From Apium graveolens (lineage: Eukaryota > Streptophyta > Magnoliopsida > Apiales > Apiaceae), in the NCBI RefSeq assembly GCF_009905375.1, contig NW_027420624.1, positions 1 to 64,000 of the forward strand: a stretch of 64,000 nt of DNA. The letters run 5' to 3'. The number at the start of each line of letters is the position of its first letter. Position 1 is the first letter of the stretch. The position numbers were made by a program, and so were the translations under genes. Below the pieces are notes generated by a model. It saw only the letters and a program-made list of their open reading frames with translations, was not told where the DNA came from and did not search any database. Below, piece after piece: positions 1 through 9,914 of the stretch.

Positions 1-402
1 GGGGTGCCGGTTTTTAGGACGGTCGGTTATGACATTTAAGTTAGCCTCAGAAATAAAATCGACCGATGTGCACACTTTGACCACGGTCGGTTATGAGTTC
101 CAGTTAACTTTTCAAAAATAGACATAAGCGACCACCTACGTCGGTTATGACTCAGTGACGTGGAAACACGTGTGCACACGTGTTGCCACGTGTACACAGT
201 GACCCCATATTTGAATAAAATGCCCAGGCACATAACCGACCAACGTAGTGGACGATTATTAGGGTTAAACCCGACCAAAAGTCTTAACCGACCAGCCTAA
301 AACTGACCATGCCCTGTGGTCGGTTATGACTATTTTAACCGACCGTGTTGCCTGTTAACCGACCGTTTATGAAGGTCGGTTTTGTCCTATTTTCTTGTAG
401 TG
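1..402. mobile_element. CACTA (EnSpm) transposon terminus, truncated by window start
   Basis: The sequence ends at 386-402 with cctattttcttgtagtg, the reverse complement of CACTACAAGAAAATAGG, the canonical CACTA terminal inverted repeat. The 400 bp inside it carry many subterminal repeats in both orientations, such as ggtcggttatgac (23, 86, 133, 319) and accgacc (290, 339, 358). Such repeats are the transposase-binding arrays of CACTA ends. No transposase gene and no partner end are visible, so this is a solo end. The 3-bp target duplication cannot be tested. Confidence 0.85.
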
Positions 403-1130
403 TAAAACATGTTTCTATGATATTTAGACAGTAAAATAAGCATAAGTGTATAGATATATAGTTCCTGTAATTATATGATGATAGCTGCTCCAAGTTATTC
501 ATGTTCAAAGCCTGTCTGATAATTATGTACAACATATTTAGAAGGTAAAGTAGATATATTTTATATTGTTAGGTGTACTTTTATTATAAGAATAAATATG
601 ATGGAGTGAATTGTGTATACATCAATATTTAGTGTACAACTATATTTGTTTTGCGTCCCTCTCTACACCTTTAACCTAAAGTTGTCTAAGTGCACCAAAT
701 TTTAGTGCCAATTATTAAATATTTTATAATTTTTACAAATTATAGAGAATAATATTTAAAGTTTATTTTATATTTGAACTAATTAAATGATTTAAAATAA
801 AGCTTTGTGTGATGTAATTGGGCTACTAATTATAGGGTATTAGTGGACATACTATCTACTCCTCCATTTCCATCCCTCCTAGTGACACATAGCTAGGTCA
901 TCTCTATTTGTGTATTTGTGTATGTATTCATATTTATGATCATATTTATGGTCATGAAATCAGGTATGAATTGAAATCATTTCAAATGGCCACACACATA
1001 TTATAATTTTTTATTAAAATCATGTTTTTTGTGCTACTATGTATACATGTGCATGAATTTTTTATATTTTGAGCGTATAAATATTTTTTTGGTTCCAAAG
1101 TTAATGTGTTGTTGATGTAGGTGCCAACAT
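403..1130. other. AT-rich spacer, no gene seen
   Basis: I see no coding region or RNA gene here. At 836-851 A1 carries a short sequence (actaattatagggta and following) where A2 and A3 carry about 55 bp including tctcccgcggcaaggtttt. The segment is otherwise the same in all three A copies. Confidence 0.6.
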
Positions 1131-1601
1131 GAACTCTATTTTGGTGCTTAATGGCCAAATTTTAAAGAGATGTGAAATGAAGTTCTATTTGTTCTAGGAT
1201 GCATGAATTTAGACTATATTATAAGGAAGGAGCAATATACCTCTCTTATAGATGAAAGTTCTATACCGTTATATTGAACTTTGAGAATTGGCAACATTCT
1301 ACTAGCTTAAGTTTAATGATTATAAAACCAAGCATGCATGAAGAATTCTGGGCCGGGGCACTATTTCTGAGGACGCGTATAAAATATCTATAAAAGATTT
1401 TCTTGATAAGCTTGAAAAGCATTTTACAAAAAATGAAAAGGATGAGACAAGTAAGTTAATTTTAGCTGATCTTGTTTATACAAGACAAATAAGGTTATGG
1501 AGATGATTAACATTACTTCAAAACTTAAAGCACTAAATTTTGACTTGTCTGATGACTTACTTGTGAGTTTGGTACCCATCTCTCATAGTGTGGTCAAATA
1601 A
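1131..1601 (+). pseudogene. Ty1/copia gag (UBN2-type) relic
   Basis: Conceptual pieces in shifting frames read like a copia Gag: a start MNSILVLNGQ near 1131, then MNLDYIIRKEQYTSL near 1202. These are followed by SLSLMIIKP, DFLDKLEKHFTKNEKDETSKL and, from 1503, SKLKALNFDLSDDLLVSLVP. Gag normally packages element RNA in cytoplasmic particles. This copy has stops and frameshifts, no knuckle, and no LTR beside it, so it is dead. A2 lacks the 82 bp at 1478-1559. The A1 state is ancestral, because the Gag reading continues across those bases. Confidence 0.75.
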
Positions 1602-2436
1602 TTGACCTAATCATTGTTTAAAAAATCAAATCAGCTACCTAGATCTATTTTTAGGTTTATAGTTCAAAGCTAATTTAATTTAACTAAAGATCATGATGAT
1701 TGAATTTTGTTGGTCAAATTTAAATGTATGTCTTGCACTGAATAAACTAATAAAGAGAAACTAAGAAATACATACATTTGAGATATAAGACACTAGTATT
1801 ATATACATTTGAGGAAAACAGGTAGGGCAGTTAGCACACCTACTTGTTAAAAGTTATGGTTAGTTTTGGATTAGCATAACCATTATTTAATAATAATATA
1901 AGAAGGAAGTGAGCCAGAAAACTTTTGGAATTTAAATTGTTAGCAAAACTTAAACGGAATCATTCAAAAAGTCTACAAGTAGATCTATTTCTAGTCTTTT
2001 TGTTCTAACCTAATTTAACTAAAGATCAAAGTGAAAGTCGAAGCTCCTGATCTATTTCTTGGCAGCTACTTGATCGGAATGCGGCACTTCTGCAATCAGT
2101 CCGTGCTTTCTTGTCCATATGTCCTCCTCCCTGTAATATTAAAGATAAAAGTAGGGGTTTAGGGTGCGTGCGTATTGTTTTTTGGTATACTCATGGTCAG
2201 GAGTTAGCAGCTTGCAGCATGTATGTGAAAACCTATGTTTTCTTCAAAAAACTCCAACTTTCTTGTATATTCACATACAATTACTACAGAAAATACAGAC
2301 CTCGGCTTCTTGGCCTACAAGAAGTTTAGTGGGGAGGGAAGTTTGGACGTCAGAGACGGATTGGCCTTCATTCCACCTGCTGTACATTGTTCCACAAAAT
2401 TAAAAATTATTTTGTAATTTGAACTGCTCATACTTT
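1602..2436. other. Spacer and 3' flank of the EAR-motif gene
   Basis: No separate gene is supported. The stretch 1690-2030 has diverged copies in segment B (about 42320-42700 and, shorter, 41590-41760), so this flank was duplicated with the gene long before the megarepeat formed. The part 2145-2300 is also repeated at 44690-44850. The minus-strand mRNA of the 2437-3351 gene would use this region as 3' UTR and terminator. Confidence 0.5.
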
Positions 2437-3351
2437 TCACATACACTTGATAAGAAAAATATTATCAATGTTTATACAAGGAATTATACAACAATATTCA
2501 GGTTTCAGAAGGATGCACCTTGTACTAAGGCTGAGCTCGAGATCACAACCATTCTCATCTTCACTACCCACACTAATTACCTGAATCTCAATCAATAAAA
2601 ACTTATTAGAATACATATGTTACATTTGTGTATCTTTATGAGAATCTGTGATACAAACATCTGTAATTGATTAAAATAGGGCATACCTTTCCCCTTTGAG
2701 GAAAATAGAATCCGTAAGGATTTGAAAATTCTAGGCTGGTAGTATGCCAGGATGAGGATGAGGATGAACCAGGCATTAATTGTAAGGTTAGATCCTCCTG
2801 CTATAAAAAGAACAAGGACAGCATAGATACGTTTCAACTTACATTTAAATGGGAATTTTCATCCAAATTGCAAAATAATAATGTACCATAGAAACGTACA
2901 TTTCTCCCTGGAAAGTGATGAAGAAATCCATGAGCATCTGTCAAAGGTTGTACTATAGTAGGAGGTAATGAACAGAATAAGGGGGAAGACAAGTAAGGAG
3001 AACTTTCCATTCTCATAATCTCCTGCAAAAACAGGGACAAGAATGCTGGTGGTACCCTACTATGCTCCTGGCAAAACAACAGCATATATAATCAGATTCA
3101 AGAATAGTAAATTTTGATTTCGTAAATAAAATGTCATTAATTACCTGCACTTGGCCAGCCAAAGTGACAGGGTACATAGGGTTATGATTCACAACACTGG
3201 GTACCCTATCACTATTAGTACCAATTTGACTTGTAAATCTTCTCCAAAATTCATTTGGACTTCTCCACTCCCTTATTATTGAGGATGAGCTGCCACTTGC
3301 TCCACTGCCTGCTTGAAATTTTGGCTCCCCCACAGAGTCTGTAGCTGCCAT
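2437..3351 (-). CDS. Four-exon gene for a 213-aa protein with two EAR (LxLxL) motifs, family not recognised
   Basis: Exons on the minus strand are 3145-3351 (69 codons), 2843-3022 (60), 2687-2797 (37) and 2437-2580 (47 plus TGA). All introns are phase 0, and donors read CAG|gtaatt, AAT|gtaagt and AAG|gtatgc. Acceptors end in ttttgcag, tatagcag and gattcag. The start context aaacATGG is good. Exon 1 has a Ser/Gly-rich stretch, then EWRSPNEFWRRFTSQ. Exon 3 begins EDLTLQL and has a serine run. Exon 4 contains GCDLELSLSTRC. LxLxL motifs are known to recruit TOPLESS-type co-repressors, so a nuclear repressor or adaptor is my inference. I see no DNA-binding domain. An upstream acceptor at 3068 would add 15 residues in frame. 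A2 has an identical predicted coding sequence. Confidence 0.72.
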
Positions 3352-3379
3352 GTTTACCTCTTTCTTAGCTCAAACTTAT

Positions 3380-3424
3380 ATTTGCTTGAAATTTTGGCTC
3401 CCCAACGAAGTTTGTAGTTGACAA
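3380..3424 (-). repeat. Short relic duplicate of the start of exon 1
   Basis: About 45 bp upstream of the EAR gene repeats the first part of exon 1 (3306-3350). On the minus strand it reads TNFVGEPKFQA before running into a stop. Its residues NFVGE match the plus-strand relatives at 19909 better than the functional exon 1 does. It looks like the older first-exon start, displaced when a new copy was added, and now lies in the 5' UTR or promoter. Confidence 0.6.
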
Positions 3425-4038
3425 GAAATTTTATGTGCTTCACTAATAAATTAAAACAATTGGAATATTTGATTAGTATATTAATTTAATAATACGATAT
3501 TATTCATTATTGTTAAGATATTGTACTTTTGGATGCTTAAATTTAGAGGATTTGTTTTACCAAGAAAACAATATTGATTCTTTGTAAAAGAAAATAAAAA
3601 TATAATTATTTCTAAATTACCAAAATAATAAATTGTTTCTTTTTCAATCTAACTGCTCAAGATTTATTACTATATGAAATTCAAAAAAAATATATGAGAT
3701 GTATATTATAATCTTAGAGCTTAAACTGTAAAGTCCTCGTACTTGTTTTGTATTTAGAATTTTAAAATGTAGATAAAGTTCTTTTTCAAAAGTGTTTAAA
3801 TATTAATATAATCATCAAAAAAATTATTAACATATTATTTACTATTTTGTTTGGTTCCAATATTTTAAAATTTATATATATTGTAAAAGTTATTAACAGT
3901 ATGGCTTGTATGGTATTTTTGAAATGTCTCTTTTCCTATTATCTATAACTTAAAATTCATGCTAAATTATGATGTCACAATATATTAATTTTAATGTTTT
4001 TACCTATGTTCTAAATAGTTGAAGAAAAAATTAACTTA
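3425..4038. other. AT-rich upstream region of the EAR gene, no gene seen
   Basis: Low-complexity A/T-rich DNA with no supported ORF. It would hold the promoter of the minus-strand gene, but I cannot single out a TATA box with confidence. A1 lacks one t at 3474 and shows an indel at 3690 compared with A2. Confidence 0.5.
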
Positions 4039-4250
4039 TTGCACACTCAGGTGGTTAAAGAAGATAACTATCATGTTGGTCACAGGTTCGAATCTCAAGG
4101 GAGGAGAATTTATGATTATGCCTCCTGAGCCATCGCGTAAATGTGGTTTACCTTGTTCACGGGTTTGTAGGTTATTGCGTGAGTCCGTAGAGTATACTCA
4201 GTGCGCACCCGAAGGATAGCGGATGCGGATTATCTGCGATAAAAAAAGAA
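4039..4250 (+). mobile_element. tRNA-derived SINE with target-site duplication
   Basis: The 5' part carries an A-box-like aggtggttaaag (4049) and a B box ggttcgaatctc (4085), the internal RNA polymerase III promoter. The 3' part (acccgaaggatagcgg, gcggattatctgcg) ends in an A run. The element is flanked by taactta at 4032-4038 and 4251-4257, a fitting target-site duplication. It is non-coding and would depend on LINE machinery. The same insertion lies in A2, so it predates the megaduplication. Confidence 0.72.
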
Positions 4251-4338
4251 TAACTTACTATAATTTCTAAAAATCTAAGGGCTAAATTTGGCTAAATTTA
4301 ATGCATTCTCATAATCAGTCACTCAATTGTTTTGTCTT

Positions 4339-4365
4339 TATATATATATATATATATATATATAT
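4339..4365. repeat. (TA)n microsatellite
   Basis: An uninterrupted TA run of about 27 bp. The A2 copy (about 51158-51177) is shorter, so the locus varies between tandem copies. Confidence 0.9.
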
Positions 4366-5368
4366 TAGTGTATACATCATGATACCAATACTATTTGCAA
4401 ATAAAATATCAATTTTCAAACTCAAATGCAATGGAGTAATCGAGGCTGATAATTAGAATAATTATAGTAGGTTGGTTAATGTATAGCATTCCATAATGAT
4501 AATATGTCAGTACAAGTGTCTTGGCCTCCAAAATTCTCTTGGAATCGTCATGCTCTCTTTTTTATGGGTGAACTTTTTTGCGAATGAGAGGCCAATTAAG
4601 CCATTTAAAATAAGCCAAGAAATATATTCTATCGAGAAGTTGATAAACCAAGTCGAGAAGTACAAAACATAAGTATATTGAGAAGTTCATATATAAACAT
4701 ATGAGGCCATGTCTAAAAACTCTATCATGGAGTCACCATATAGCAAAGGCATATGGTCATAAACTCAAATAGAATAAACTTCAACAAATCTATGTAGTGA
4801 AGTCTAAATAATGATGGCAAAATTGGGAACTCACAAATGCTCATAACATAGAGGAATATCCTCATATATCGTAAAGTAAAATCCAAAATATTAATTCAAC
4901 TGTATCATGAAGTAACTCAGATCCGACCTAACTTTTCCGGTTCTTTCGATAATAATTGCCAAATTTTTTGGCTTGGTCCGATATGAGCCCACCTATCCTG
5001 CCTATTAAATAACTACTAAAATTTGTTGTTATCATGCATAATAGAATTACATATGAATAATATAAACATGAAGTACACGTTGGCTGAGTTCTCATTTTCG
5101 CAATAAGCAACTTTGAAAACCCTTGTAAATTGTCAAATTAAGGTATTGCATCAATATGGATCATATAATATATTAGGTAGGTATATATTCATATACATAT
5201 AAATTATTGGATCAAAGAAATTATGGAGGAAATCGGGTTTCCGAAGCCTTTGAAAGATAAGGTTATTCTCTTTACAAAAAACTCAGAGAGGGAAAGAAAA
5301 GTTCACGGACCACCTAATTATGGAAATACTTTTCAAGATATAGTTATCGATATAAAGTTCTCTATAAG
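4366..5368. other. Gene-free spacer up to the gypsy breakpoint
   Basis: I find no gene here. A 49-codon reading frame from 5223 simply runs into the truncated gypsy sequence at about 5369 and resembles nothing I know. The phrase gagaagt recurs at 4635, 4654 and 4680 without a regular period. Confidence 0.5.
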
Positions 5369-6510
5369 TTCATGGATGGATTTAGCGGATACATCCAGAT
5401 CAAAAAGCATAAGGATGACATTCCAAAGATATCATCACTGACTTTGGTGTTTATTGTTATCTTGTTATGGCATTCGGTCTTAAGAATGCAGGAGCCACCT
5501 ATCAAAGGTTGGTAAATAAAATTTTTAAGGACCTTATTGGTAAGACTATGGAAGTCTATGTTGATGACATGTTAGTCAAGAGTCTAGCAAAGACTGATCA
5601 TATAACCCATTTGAGGGAAGCTTTTGAGGTTCTGAGGTACCATAAGATGATGTTAAACCCTACAAAATGTGCTTTCGGAGTAGGATCTGGAAAATTTTTG
5701 GGATTGATGGTCTCCAAGAGGGGGATAGAGGCTAACCCCGACAAAATAAAGGCAATCCTAGACATGGAACCACCAAAAACCGTCAAGGATGTTCAGAAGC
5801 TCACAGGAAAGGTTGTTGCGCTAGGATGATTCATCTCCAAGTCAAGACAAGTGCCTGTCATTTTCAAGTTACTAAAGAACATCAAGGACTTTGTATGGAA
5901 TGAGGAAAACCAGAAGGCATTCGAAGAGTTAAAGAAATATATGGCTCAGGCCCCGTTGTTGGCCAAACCATCTTTGAATGAAGTTTTATTCTTGTACTTG
6001 GCTGTTTCAGAGAGCGCCTTGAGCGCGGTGTTGGTTAAGGAGGAGCTGAAAGTCCAAAAACCCGTATATTATGTCAGCAAAATTCTGCATGGTGCTGAAT
6101 TGAATTATTCAACTATTGAGAAATTTGCTCTAGCCTTGGTAATAGCTTCGAGAAAACTGTGTCCTTACTTTCAGGCTCATCAGATTGAGGTGCTAACAAA
6201 TCAGCCACTGAGAAATATCATTCACAGTCCCAAGGCAAGTGGGAGATTGATTAAGTGGGCAATAGAGCTGGAAGAGTTTGATCTCAAGTATAAGCCGCGA
6301 ACGGCAATAAAAGCCCAGGCGCTAGCTGACTTCGTGGTGGAATGTACCATACCCAACCAAGAAGTCGGGGGGCAAGAAGATACCATACCACAAGATAAGG
6401 GAGTCGATAATGGGGACAGAGAGAAGGATGATAAGGAGAAAGAGTATTGGGTTCTCTATTTTGATGGAGCATCAAAAACAAACTCCAGTGGAGCAGGATT
6501 GGTATTGTAA
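5369..6510 (+). pseudogene. Gypsy reverse transcriptase plus RNase H, degraded
   Basis: RT residues MAFGLKNAGATYQRL and the catalytic YVDDMLVKS (5557-5583) are intact. The connection and RNase H follow (FVWNEENQKAFEELKKYM, ALVIASRKLCPYF). RT copies element RNA in the particle and RNase H removes the template. Breaks: a 4-bp loss near 5434, a TGA at 5827, a 2-bp plus a 1-bp loss at 5842-5861 and a TAA at 6508. The two stops also occur in A2, but the small deletions do not. Confidence 0.85.
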
Positions 6511-7240
6511 AGCCCTGATGGGTTCTTAATTCAGTATGCTATGAAGCTAGACTTCCCAACCACAAACAATGAGGCAGAATATGAAGCCCGGATAGATGGC
6601 CTTGGCCTAGCTGGGACACTTAGAGTCAAAAACTTAAAGGTCCGTGGATTCTCGAAACTGATCATATCCCAGGTAAAGGGAGAATTTGAGGCAAGGGATG
6701 ATACGATGGGTAAGTATGTCCACCTAGTAAGGGCTGTGATGACCCAATTTAATGAATGCCATGTTGAACACATTCCAAGGGAAGAAAATGCTAAGGCATA
6801 TGCGTTATCAAAGTTTGCTTCATCTAAGATAGAAGAAAGTTCAGGAAGTGTGTACTTCCGTGTTTGGAAGACACGAAGCATAGATGTTAAGCTTGTGGCT
6901 CCCATAGGCCTGGGGACGTCATGGATTGATCCCATCAAGGCTCACATTAAAACCGGTTGGTTTCCAAGCGATGCAACTGAAGCACGGAAGTTAACTGTTC
7001 GAGCACTAAGGTACTCTTTGATAGATGGGATTCTGTATAAAAGATCTTTCGTGGTTCCTTACTTGAGGTGTCTCAGGCCCGATGAGGCACGCTTGGCTCT
7101 TGAGGAAGTGCATGAAGGTATTTGTGGGCAACACTTGGGGGGCAGGGCCTTGGCTCATAAGATAACCCGTTTAGGCTTCTATTGGCCAGAAATGATGGCT
7201 GATGCCAAAGAATATGTGAAGAAATGTGACCCTCAAGATG
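6403..7240 (+). pseudogene. Tat-type second RNase H (aRNH) and integrase zinc finger region
   Basis: The motif YWVLYFDGASKTNSSGAG (about 6446-6499) followed by NNEAEYEARIDGL (6565) and VKGEFEARDD is an archaeal-type RNase H. It carries the D and E residues expected at the active site. It is split by the TAA at 6508. Downstream, HEGICGQHLGGRALAHKI to YVKKCD (7108-7230) is the HHCC finger of integrase, but the second CxxC half is deleted after KKCD. The deletion is shared with A2 and throws the following part into another frame. Confidence 0.78.
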
Positions 7241-8111
7241 ATGACCTCTATCAACTCGCCTATTCCCTTTGCTATGTGGGGGGATATTCTAGGGTCTTTC
7301 CCCATGGCCACGGCACAAAGAAAGTTCCTGATTGTAGCCATTGATTATTTCACCAAATGGATTGAAGCCAAACCTTTGGCCAAGATCACAACTAAGCAGG
7401 TTGCACAATTCATGTGGGAAAATATTATTTGCCGGTATGGAATTCCCCGTATCCTAGTCACCGACAATGGAACGCAGTTTAACAATGAGGAATTTAAGAA
7501 GTATTGTGAAGAAAATGAAATTGAGTTATGGTTCACCTCTATGGCTCACCCGCAAGCCAATGGGCAAGCGGAGGTAGCAAATCGAATAATCTTGGACTAA
7601 AGAAAAGGATCGAGAAATCAAGAAATAATTGGGTGGATGAGATACTTCCAATATTATGGGCCTATAGGACTACCTGTAGAGTCACTACTGGAGCAACCCC
7701 CTTCATGTTGGTATATGGGGCAGAAGCAGTTGTTCCCGTGGAGATATCACATTCTTCTCCAAGGATTCAGGCTTTCAATGTTGAGGAAAATGAGGAAGGA
7801 CAAGGTTGGCACTGGACTTAATCGATGAAGTGCGAGATGGGGCACATGCAAAGATAGTAGAGTATCAGAAGAAGGCTTCATTCTACTACAACCTAAGGGT
7901 TAAAGAAAGGTTCTTTAAACAAGGTGACCTAGTCTTGAGGAAGATAGAAGCTTCTGGGGTAGGACAGAAAGGGAAGCTCGCCCCGAATTGGGAAGGGTCG
8001 TACAAAGTCAAGAGCGTTCAAGGTAGAGGAACCTACAAGCTGGAGACAATGGATGGCTTTGAAGTCCCAAGAACTTGGCATGCACAAAACCTGAAGGTTT
8101 ACTATGTGTAG
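7241..8111 (+). pseudogene. Gypsy integrase core and C-terminus, frameshifted
   Basis: The DDE core is visible: AIDYFTKWIEAKPL, then VTDNGTQFNNEEF, then the glutamate after HPQANGQAEVANR. The C-terminus ends at LKVYYV (8108). Integrase inserts the DNA copy into the host chromosome. Compared with A2 the A1 copy lost one codon near 7280, 4 bp near 7598 and 1 bp near 7805, so it falls into three frames. WFTSMAHPQ replaces the usual RFTS. Confidence 0.85.
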
Positions 8112-8482
8112 GGCAATTGAATATGATTCTCACTTGTCTGGATGACAAGTAGGTTGAAAAGCACCTTGAAGCTTTGCTTGCATAGGATTTTATATTCCAG
8201 TAGAATTTACATTGTCAAGTTATTATTGTTAAGGGTCGAACCCATATTATGTAAGGTTTTGAAAAACCAGACTTCAAATTGAAGAGTTCGAAATTATTTC
8301 AACCTATGGATGTTTGAGTTGTGATAGTACTTGTGTGGCCAATTAGTTCAAGTTTAAATGCATTAAAGTATCGGAAAGATAAAGGAGAAAGATGTGAATA
8401 AGGAAAGTAGCATATAAAATAACACCGGAGGGTAATAAGTTTTGATACAAACAAAAGTCCAGACATAAGTTAAGGATAAAAT

Positions 8483-8610
8483 TACAAAATGAAAAAACTA
8501 CTCCTCCATGCGGGAGCCTTCATTCTCTTGCTCCTTATTAGCACCTCCAGCATCCTTCGCAGGAGAAGCGGAGGAGAAGCAGTGTTAGGATCTAAGATGC
8601 ATCATCTGGC
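8483..8610 (-). pseudogene. Antisense ORF relic in the 3' part of the Tat element
   Basis: On the minus strand this region matches the 39-codon ORF intact at 55326-55445 but has lost single bases near 8568 and 8603. Antisense ORFs of unknown function are recurrent in Tat elements. Confidence 0.5.
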
Positions 8611-8639
8611 TTCATCCTCTCAAAATGATAGTTAGAAAA

Positions 8640-8952
8640 GAAGAGAAAGAAGCACACCTTATTAGTAGTTAATGAGAGTGGTGAGGACCAAACAGAAACT
8701 TAGTCACCTTTGGTCACTAAAATAAAGAAGCAAAAGAAAGTTGAGTTCACCAGTCAAAAAGACACCTTTGCATCTTCTCAAAAAGATGCAGTTGTAACAC
8801 ATAGGCATAAATAGACTCTAGTGGAACCTTCTTAAAAATGTGTCACTATTAAAATAAGTATTATCCCTAATGCATTTGTAAAGAGTTTGCACCAGCTCTT
8901 GAGCACTCTCGAGAGAGTGAAAGAAGTCAAATGGTTAGCACACACCTAGAAA
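8640..8952 (+). pseudogene. Plus-strand reading-frame relic crossing the A1/C border
   Basis: Allowing two stops, one frame reads KKQKKVEFTSQKDTFASSQ, then IPNAFVKSLHQLLSTLE to a TAG near 8950, crossing 8877 without a break. I do not recognise the product. Its value is that it shows A1 and C were contiguous before the duplication. Confidence 0.4.
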
Positions 8953-9109
8953 GCACATCTATTGAAACTCCCTCATAGTTTTTTGAAAAAAATAAAGTTT
9001 TAGAGATGTCTTTATATTGAAAGTGTTACATATTTAATAATTAAAATATGTTGACATGTCAAAGAATTTTTTGTTCACACTTGATTTCAAATGAAGGTGC
9101 AAAAGTTCT

Positions 9110-9657
9110 TAAAGTCGATCATTGAAATATGACTCGTGGTTATGGTACTTGAGATATGGTCATCTTGGATTTTATGACCTGAAATTATTGTCGAAGTTAA
9201 AGTTGTGAATGGTTTGTAAAAAATCAACAAACCAAAAAATTTATGTGAAGCTTATTTCAAGGGAAAGCAACACATACAAATGATTCCGGTTAGAAAATAT
9301 TGGAGAGCGAGGGAACCATTCGAGATATTTCACACATATATTGCTGGTCCATTTGATGTTACATCTCCTGGCGTTAAGATGTTAATTCTGCTGAAATTCG
9401 AGACTCTTGTGTCATACTAGGGAGTCTCTTTAATGGTCAGACGGGCAAATAAGACATGCCATCCGGGCAAACAAAAGGTCAGACGGTAAAGGAATATATT
9501 ATATCGGTAAAGGAATATATTATACGTCATACAAGTCGTGTATAAATAATTTCTACACATTACTGGGCACTAACTTATAACTCATGTCATCCTTATCCCT
9601 ATATAAAGAAAAAAAATTAATTTAAAGTGAAAGGAGGTCGTAATTTTTTGTTATAAT
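9110..9657 (+). pseudogene. Copia pre-integrase/integrase fragment with adjoining 3' remnant
   Basis: Translation in broken frames gives RYGHLGFYDLKLLSKLK (9157 onward), then the pattern of a copia integrase finger region and SWRAREPFE-like residues near 9300. It stops being recognisable at about 9400. Downstream, 9440-9490 contains tcagacgggcaaataagaca, close to 44165-44190 in the non-autonomous LTR element. A 19-bp phrase ggtaaaggaatatattata occurs twice (9489, 9516). Confidence 0.6.
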
Positions 9658-9914
9658 TGTTGGAAATAATAAAAAGTAAGAGAAAAAACTCTTTTCTCTG
9701 ACATTTGTGATACTCCATTGAGTAATAGGTAATATAATTTATAGGATTACAATATAACAGATTCATTAGACTAGTATATTGAACAATTAATTATCTTGGA
9801 ATGTGTAAACTTAGATTCATGTATCAGATTCATCATGCATCATGTATCAGTTACTCCATATTCATGTATAGAATTGAATAAGCTTTCTAGAAGGATCTAA
9901 CTTATATTCCAACA
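9658..9914 (-). mobile_element. LTR (3' LTR of a minus-strand copia)
   Basis: This 257-bp sequence begins tgttggaa and ends ttccaaca, a perfect 8-bp terminal inverted repeat with TG...CA ends. It is flanked on the right by acctcccttaag, which on the minus strand is the purine-rich primer tract cttaagggaggt just before the 3' LTR. No partner LTR is found to the right; the 5' half of the element is gone. Confidence 0.85.

Larger units (their letters stand above)
5369..8877 (+). mobile_element. 5'-truncated Ty3/gypsy retrotransposon, Tat lineage (copy A1)
   Basis: The element starts abruptly inside reverse transcriptase at the residues MDGFSGY and continues through RNase H, a second RNase H, integrase and a non-coding 3' part with an antisense ORF relic. 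The second, archaeal-type RNase H and the antisense ORF are markers of the Tat lineage. No LTR, primer site, gag or protease is present. The same family supplies the gag and RT start at 22085-25197, which overlaps this piece by about 390 bp at very high identity. The 3' reading frame continues beyond 8877 into segment C. Confidence 0.85.

Noticed and set aside
2437..3351. Naming the gene SPOROCYTELESS/NOZZLE or another known EAR repressor
   Set aside because: The C-terminal LxLxL motifs fit, but I cannot see the basic or helical region that defines that family, and EAR motifs occur in many unrelated proteins.
4039..4250. A functional tRNA gene
   Set aside because: Only A/B-box-like segments are present; there is no complete cloverleaf, and the 3' half, A run and target duplication fit a SINE.
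5223..5441. 72-codon frame before the gypsy relic as a separate gene
   Set aside because: It is a chance fusion of spacer sequence with out-of-frame gypsy RT; the frame is not supported beyond the breakpoint.
6531..6938. Minus-strand 135-codon frame opposite the gypsy second RNase H (also 53349-53756)
   Set aside because: Opposite a recognisable RNase H; no motif and no start context.
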